DNA of 38,443 nt, taken from NCBI GenBank assembly GCA_021202075.1, contig JAJQDT010000066.1, forward strand, positions 1-38,443. Reading direction: 5' to 3'. Made by a program: the position numbers and the translations under genes. A model generated the notes under the pieces. It did not search any database. It was not told the origin of the DNA and saw nothing but the letters and a program-made list of their open reading frames with translations. The stretch comes from Lachnospiraceae bacterium. GTDB taxonomy: Bacteria > Bacillota > Clostridia > Lachnospirales > Lachnospiraceae. Positions 33,170-38,443 of this stretch are shown here, piece after piece. Numbering within the stretch: the stretch's first letter is position 1; each line of letters begins with the position of its first letter.

Positions 33170-33548
33170 CAATTATTTTTTATTTTTTAAAATATTTTTT
33201 GTGCAATATGCCTTTTCTAAATCTTATTATTTCCCAGATAAGCTGCTTTAGCAAATCATGTGTTAGCACAAAATACCTTTGCATGGCACCCCCCTGTACT
33301 CTTCCCATGAGTTTTCATCCATTCCATTGCAATGGTATAATATTGCTTCCCAATAAGGTTACATGCTTTTGCTTTTTGAAATATTGCATGACATATAAAA
33401 ACAGTGTCTGCATTATTTTATATGGCTTATTCTCTGTGTTTTTTTGGTTCTGTTTTATATTTTTTTGCTCTCTCATCTTTGGTCTGTAAACTCTGGCACT
33501 TCTGTAAAACCCATGCTGTCCACATAGAATGCTGTGGTAACATTACCC
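33170..33548. other. AT-rich intergenic region
   Basis: About 380 bp of AT-rich DNA between the recombinase operon promoter and the VOC gene. It contains a perfect 12-bp palindrome CCATTGCAATGG (33324-33335) followed directly by TATAAT. A 119-codon rightward frame here is Phe/Cys-rich with no ribosome binding site and was not called as a gene. Base composition differs sharply from the neighbouring genes, as expected at a boundary of acquired DNA. Confidence 0.5.
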
Positions 33549-33929
33549 TTACTCATGCAGTTCAAGCGGCAAACCGTCCGGATCTGCAAAAAATGTCATC
33601 TTCTTTCCAGTGAAATCATCCGTGCGTATTGGCTCACATTCAATACCCACAGCCTCCAGTTCCTTCACGGTTTCTTCCACGCTTTCCACTTGAAATGCAA
33701 GATGCCGAAGTCCACAGGCTTCTGGTCGGGACACCCTCTTTGGAGGATTTGACTCTCCAAAGATTTCAAGCTCTATATTTCCACATCTCAAATCCAGCTT
33801 CCAGTCCTTCCGAGTTTCTCTATAGTTTTCTCGGACTACATCGAAGCCCAACTTATTAACATAGAAGTCTCTGGACAGTTCATAATCTGAAACAATTATA
33901 GCCACATGATGAATTGATGATAATTTCAT
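33549..33929 (-). CDS. VOC family (glyoxalase-like) protein
   Basis: Small metal-dependent VOC-fold protein, 126 aa, with paired beta-alpha-beta-beta-beta modules. Typical residues: IHHVAIIVSDYELSRDFYVNKLGF at the N terminus (metal His), GNIELEIF (metal Glu), GLRHLAFQVESVEETV (metal His) and FFADPDGLPLELHE (metal Glu) at the end, as in the YaeR/SMU1112c lactoylglutathione-lyase-like group. Its substrate is unknown; it may detoxify aldehydes. It is transcribed leftward and stands alone. Confidence 0.9.
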   Translation of the reverse strand: MKLSSIHHVAIIVSDYELSRDFYVNKLGFDVVRENYRETRKDWKLDLRCGNIELEIFGESNPPKRVSRPEACGLRHLAFQVESVEETVKELEAVGIECEPIRTDDFTGKKMTFFADPDGLPLELHE

Positions 33930-34048
33930 CCTCTATCACCCCAATTCTCTTGCCACACAACAAACATATTTTAAAAACATAGCAGAAAGGGCAAGTAGTC
34001 GTATAACTAGTGTTATAGCTTTCCAATAGCATCCGAAAAACAGCGAAA

Positions 34049-34246
34049 TTACAGTATTTCTTTACTTGGGGAGTGTGATCTGACTGTACTCACACCGTTC
34101 TGATGACTTAGGTACGTCATGAATATAAACCAGCCAACTGTGACTATCATGTAAATATATTTCAAATTTGCTTCACCACTTTCTATGCTTAACTCTGTGA
34201 TGCCCACACAGGCATTCGCATTACAGCTTACCATAGAGTTTTGCAC
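34049..34246 (-). CDS. Possible small single-pass membrane protein
   Basis: A frame of up to 65 aa downstream of the AraC-type gene in the same direction. It has one hydrophobic segment (YIYMIVTVGWFIFMTYL) flanked by polar ends. The first codon would be GTG, with an ATG four codons later; neither has a good ribosome binding site. No family was recognised. Kept only because it fills an otherwise empty gap between two same-strand genes. Confidence 0.25.
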   Translation of the reverse strand: MQNSMVSCNANACVGITELSIESGEANLKYIYMIVTVGWFIFMTYLSHQNGVSTVRSHSPSKEIL

Positions 34247-34272
34247 ATATCCAGTGGTTTTATTTGTACTTT

Positions 34273-35208
34273 CTACTCCTTCCCGCTCATCCAGTTCCGG
34301 CGAAACTCGCTCGGACTCATCCCTTCCACCTTTTTGAAACAGCGTGAAAAGTAATTTGTGTCCTCGTAGCCGGATGCAATACCTACTTCCAAAATACTCA
34401 TATCTGAGAACCGTAATAACTCCTTCGCCCGGCCCACTCTCACAATCTGTATATAGCTCCCCACGCTCATCCCATAGCTTTCTTTGAAAGCCCTGGCAAT
34501 GTAATGCTTACTGAAATAAAAGTGTTCGGCCAGAAGCTCCAAGCTAAGCGGTTCTTGATAGTGCGTGTCAATATAAGACTTGATGGCGGAAATATCGATC
34601 CGCTCCCCATTACTGCCACAGGTATTACTGCCTGTGGCTATCTCTCGCTCCTCCCCTTCTTCGTACACAGTCTCTTGGAACAGAAGCCCGATCATCTCAG
34701 ATAACAGCGTGTTAATCTCGACATCCCTGACAAAGCTGCTGCCATTCGCTGTAGCATAGAGTTCATCCAACAGAGAAACGAACGGTGCCGGATCATCCAG
34801 GTGGAACACAGGCTTTCCGCCACGTTCGGTCCATTTGTTATACACAGCTGGCATGTTATTCCCCGACCAATGACACCAATTTAGATGCCATAAACTCTCC
34901 GATGACGACTGTGAATAACCTTTCCGGCAGTCGATAAAGCACATGTCACCTTCACTCAGTTCATACTTCACGCCGTTATATTCAAGCCACCCTTCCCCGT
35001 CCAACACAACGAAGAACAGATACGACTGTAAGTTCTGCCTTGATGATATGTGGGGTCTTTTCGCTTGAAGCGCCCCGGTTTCCTGCAGGAATAGTAAGGA
35101 TGATCGTGCGAAAGGTGATGGGGTGTAGATAATACGGGATGAGGAGACGCATTCGTTGGTAAACAGGGTGCTGTTGAACAGAGTATTGGTTTTATTGTGT
35201 TGCTCCAT
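34273..35208 (-). CDS. AraC-family transcriptional regulator
   Basis: Regulator of 311 aa. The N-terminal half is a cupin-type sensor (SYLFFVVLDGEGWLEYNGVKYELSEGDMCFIDC), and the C-terminal half has the two AraC helix-turn-helix motifs (LSLELLAEHFYFSKHYIARAFKESYG and ILEVGIASGYEDTNYFSRCFKKVEGMSPSEFRRNW). AAGGGG precedes the ATG. Such proteins usually activate sugar or surface-polysaccharide genes. It follows the double-XRE gene by 44 bp in the same direction, so they may be co-transcribed. The target genes and ligand are not evident. Confidence 0.93.
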   Translation of the reverse strand: MEQHNKTNTLFNSTLFTNECVSSSRIIYTPSPFARSSLLFLQETGALQAKRPHISSRQNLQSYLFFVVLDGEGWLEYNGVKYELSEGDMCFIDCRKGYSQSSSESLWHLNWCHWSGNNMPAVYNKWTERGGKPVFHLDDPAPFVSLLDELYATANGSSFVRDVEINTLLSEMIGLLFQETVYEEGEEREIATGSNTCGSNGERIDISAIKSYIDTHYQEPLSLELLAEHFYFSKHYIARAFKESYGMSVGSYIQIVRVGRAKELLRFSDMSILEVGIASGYEDTNYFSRCFKKVEGMSPSEFRRNWMSGKE

Positions 35209-35252
35209 CTGCGCCCCTTCCTCTCTATATCTGTTGCGGAGCTTTCAGCCTG

Positions 35253-35840
35253 TCATTTCTGACCGCCGTCCTTCATCTTCTTCCATACTTCCCGGCGTAC
35301 TCCTGGATTCTTTTTCAAAAAACCGATCATCTCATCTCCACATGGATAGTCTTTACATTTCTCATCCCCATACAGCAGCCAGTCAGCCCCGACAGCAAAT
35401 TCCCTCTCGACCCTTTCCGCAAATCTCCGTGTCATCTCGCGGCGTCCCTCCATAAGGGCGTTCAGACCAGATGTTGCACAGCCTAATTTCCTGCAAAACT
35501 CTCTCTGGCTGAAACCGCTGTCTTGGTAAACCTCCCGCAGTCTCTCCCCTGCTATGTCTCTCAAAGGCTGCGATTCCCCTGACCAAATACTTCCTTCGAC
35601 CCACGGCTCACCGTCTCCGCCGCATAGCCATTCTTCTCTTACTCCGTAGGTGGAGGCAATCCGCTCACATAACTCTGCGCTTACAGCACTTCTGCCCGCC
35701 TCTGCCCTTGTCATCTGACCAGAGGTATACCCTATTTGAATGGCAAACTGTGTCTTTGAAAGATGGAGCCTATTTCGCAGCTCTGTGATCCGCGTTCCAT
35801 CCACCGCCATGTCATCATATTTAAATACTTTCTTTGACAT
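35253..35840 (-). CDS. Protein with two XRE-type helix-turn-helix domains
   Basis: Protein of 195 aa with two Cro/C1-like DNA-binding domains, about residues 15-75 (ITELRNRLHLSKTQFAIQIGYTSGQMTRAE) and 95-160 (LREVYQDSGFSQREFCRKLGCATSGLNALMEGR). The two ends, EEWLCGGDGEPW and ADWLLYGDE, match each other, so the protein arose by internal duplication. The C-terminal tail is basic. AGAGGAACC precedes the ATG. Probably a regulator with two operator-binding heads; it may be derived from a mobile element. Confidence 0.85.
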   Translation of the reverse strand: MSKKVFKYDDMAVDGTRITELRNRLHLSKTQFAIQIGYTSGQMTRAEAGRSAVSAELCERIASTYGVREEWLCGGDGEPWVEGSIWSGESQPLRDIAGERLREVYQDSGFSQREFCRKLGCATSGLNALMEGRREMTRRFAERVEREFAVGADWLLYGDEKCKDYPCGDEMIGFLKKNPGVRREVWKKMKDGGQK

Positions 35841-35938
35841 GGTTCCTCTTTTCTTTCCAGGTCCGCTAGGACAGTGTTATTACTTGCTATGATTTTCACA
35901 GTGTTCTCCTTTGGCGCTGTGCTGTATGGCGGTCAGTT

Positions 35939-35977
35939 CTGCCATTTTCAAACCGCCACAGATTTTGGAAATGGCAG
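35939..35977. repeat. 14-bp inverted repeat upstream of the double-XRE gene
   Basis: CTGCCATTTTCAAA (35939-35952) and TTTGGAAATGGCAG (35964-35977) are complementary except at one position, with an 11-nt loop and TTTTATT after the right arm. It is about 100 bp upstream of the XRE gene. It may be an operator, or a weak rightward terminator. The rest of 35841-36030 holds nothing else recognised. Confidence 0.55.
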
Positions 35978-36030
35978 TTTTATTGACGGATTTTCTGATT
36001 TCCAGCTTCGTTTTCAGATGCTTCTAAAAT

Positions 36031-36126
36031 CTATTTAAAAGTTAAAGTCTCGTGTTTACAGGCTGTTTCAGGCGATTTTCGGCGGTTCATTTTGACAGGT
36101 TCAAAGCCCCGCGACAGTTCTTCCAT
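36031..36126 (-). CDS. Possible 31-aa small protein
   Basis: The frame starts with ATG at 36126, behind a GGAAGGGACGCAG stretch similar to the one before the AraC gene, and reads MEELSRGFEPVKMNRRKSPE before ending 11 residues later. It begins 20 nt after the nucleotidyltransferase stop in the same direction. The product is basic and polar. No family was recognised, but the ribosome binding site and spacing support translation. Confidence 0.35.
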   Translation of the reverse strand: MEELSRGFEPVKMNRRKSPETACKHETLTFK

Positions 36127-36146
36127 CTGCGTCCCTTCCTCTTCTC

Positions 36147-37376
36147 TCATATAACTCCGTACTTCTTCAATAAAGCAATCCTACTCGATGCCGCATCATA
36201 GCTTTCTGTCATCACGGATACCTTCTTGCCGCTTCTCAGATAACGCCCTACACGCTTCACCCATTCAACCGGAAGCATCCAAGGCTTCTCTTTCAGATAC
36301 GGCCGCCAAGATGTCCACATCTTCCAGGATGGGAAAATCATATGCCATACAGCACCGAATTTACTACTCCCGCCGTTTACGATTGCCATGTGTGTATATC
36401 GGGCAGTTTCCGATGCATTCTCATTTACGATGCCGAACAACCCGGTTTGCATCATATCGTCCACCAGTGTTTCTGGGCAAACAGCTTCTTTCTCCTGTTG
36501 CAAAGCAAATCCGAGGTACTGATTACCCATAGCAATCAAATCAGCCAGATAACTATCCGCTCTCACTGCTTTCAACCTGTCCCAGATATAAGACCAGTCA
36601 ATCCGCTCATAGTATTTCTCCATATAAAGGAGTACATCCATCGCCATCCGAAGCCCGGCGCCTGTGCTGGTGAAGTGCTTGAACATATGCAGCACCAGAA
36701 ATAGAAATTCATCAGTCGGCTGCATGACACGGATCTGCGTATCCAATATTTTAACATACTCGCTCTTATCGAACACATCCTTGAACCAATCGTTCATTTC
36801 GGACAGCAAATCATTCGCCCTGCCAAGAGGATTGATATGAAGCTCGATAGCCAAGCCAACGTCAGCATTTATGAATGTGACTTCCTGCAGTATATCTGTG
36901 TGAGTTTCATGGGTGACTTCTCTGTGATAACCACACTCTTCCAGAACGGATGCGGCCCTCTGAAAATTCGCTTCATCAACTAATAAGTCTTCATCCCCGG
37001 AAGTTCTGAAATCCTGTCCTTCCTTGTAAAGTGATCGGCAGACAATACCTTTCAGGACGATTGGAGGTTCTGCTGCCTCCTCATCTGTGAACGCCCGATA
37101 TAAATTCAGAAAAGCATCTGTCTTCTGGATCTGCCGAGACATCACAGAAGTGGCCTTCACGAACACATCCGGATGAACCTCGTCATACTCGGAGAAAGTT
37201 GCGTATTCAGCCGCTGCATTATACACAAATGGAAGTAGATTCTGCTTTGATGCTATCGAGAAAATTTGGTTCCAATCCGGTGAGACCAAAGCCGGCGCAG
37301 ATAAAGACGAGTGATGATCTTGAGGGTGCAAAGCATCTTTGAGGATCGTTATGAAATTCTGTTCCTGTGTGTTCAT
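36147..37376 (-). CDS. Nucleotidyltransferase family protein (uncharacterised NTP_transf_5 type)
   Basis: Protein of about 409 aa from the family of uncharacterised nucleotidyltransferases found in polysaccharide gene clusters. The core motif is IVLKGIVCRSLY followed by RTSGDEDLLVDE, which supplies the paired Asp residues, and later AIELHINPLG; VLHMFKHFTSTGAGLRMAMDV is also typical. The ATG at 37376 is preferred to a TTG at 37400; AGAGG is upstream but rather far. It follows the acyltransferase gene by 27 bp and probably belongs to the same surface-glycan transcription unit. Its substrate is unknown. Confidence 0.82.
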   Translation of the reverse strand: MNTQEQNFITILKDALHPQDHHSSLSAPALVSPDWNQIFSIASKQNLLPFVYNAAAEYATFSEYDEVHPDVFVKATSVMSRQIQKTDAFLNLYRAFTDEEAAEPPIVLKGIVCRSLYKEGQDFRTSGDEDLLVDEANFQRAASVLEECGYHREVTHETHTDILQEVTFINADVGLAIELHINPLGRANDLLSEMNDWFKDVFDKSEYVKILDTQIRVMQPTDEFLFLVLHMFKHFTSTGAGLRMAMDVLLYMEKYYERIDWSYIWDRLKAVRADSYLADLIAMGNQYLGFALQQEKEAVCPETLVDDMMQTGLFGIVNENASETARYTHMAIVNGGSSKFGAVWHMIFPSWKMWTSWRPYLKEKPWMLPVEWVKRVGRYLRSGKKVSVMTESYDAASSRIALLKKYGVI

Positions 37377-37403
37377 TATACTCTGCTTCACCTCTATCAA
37401 TTA

Positions 37404-38443
<1,040 letters not shown>

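Noticed and set aside
33130..33489. 119-codon rightward frame in the AT-rich gap
   Set aside because: No ribosome binding site, Phe/Cys-rich composition expected from AT-rich noncoding DNA, no family resemblance, and it overlaps the opposite-strand promoter.

Overview
The window looks like chromosome from an anaerobic, spore-forming Firmicute of the class Clostridia, probably a Lachnospiraceae-type gut organism. The evidence is a small acid-soluble spore protein with a sigma-G-like promoter, an [FeFe] hydrogenase, a tryptophan T-box leader, strong AGGAGG ribosome binding sites and moderately high GC. The species cannot be named from sequence alone. No rRNA, tRNA or CRISPR array was recognised.

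Layout. (1) 0.2-6.5 kb: a leftward sugar or polyol catabolic cluster (class II aldolase, LacI-type regulator, xylulokinase-type FGGY kinase, zinc polyol dehydrogenase, aldo/keto reductase). A clear promoter with a 12-bp LacI-type operator precedes the aldolase. (2) 6.6-10.7 kb: a leftward two-gene hydrogenase operon, an [FeFe] hydrogenase plus a NuoF/GltD-type flavoprotein, followed by three 40-bp tandem repeats and a terminator. (3) 11.1-13.8 kb: a rightward NitT/TauT-type ABC transporter operon with a long structured leader. (4) 13.8-17.1 kb: a spore protein gene, a two-gene ATPase module that is visibly broken (49-bp tandem duplication, truncated partner), and an AAA-ATPase/PD-(D/E)XK protein. 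(5) 17.3-24.9 kb: a complete leftward trpEGDCFBA operon behind a T-box with a UGG specifier, closed by a hairpin. (6) 25.0-29.0 kb: a DUF308 membrane protein, a decayed AAA-ATPase fragment and a bifunctional fucokinase/GDP-fucose pyrophosphorylase. (7) 29.2-33.2 kb: a three-gene leftward operon that is the least explained system here: a HARE-HTH fused to a degenerate tyrosine recombinase, an apparently active tyrosine recombinase, and a second HARE-HTH protein with a long disordered linker. (8) 33.5-38.4 kb: a VOC protein, AraC and double-XRE regulators, a nucleotidyltransferase, and a membrane acyltransferase whose N-terminal coding region runs through a GACA tetranucleotide repeat at the window edge.

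Themes. Tryptophan synthesis is one transcription unit controlled by uncharged tRNA-Trp. Several conserved enzymes (hydrogenase, TrpG, TrpC, TrpF, fucokinase) carry hydrophilic low-complexity insertions that their families normally lack; at least two are visibly repeat-derived. Three loci carry signs of rapid change: the 49-bp duplication, the tetranucleotide tract and the recombinase operon.
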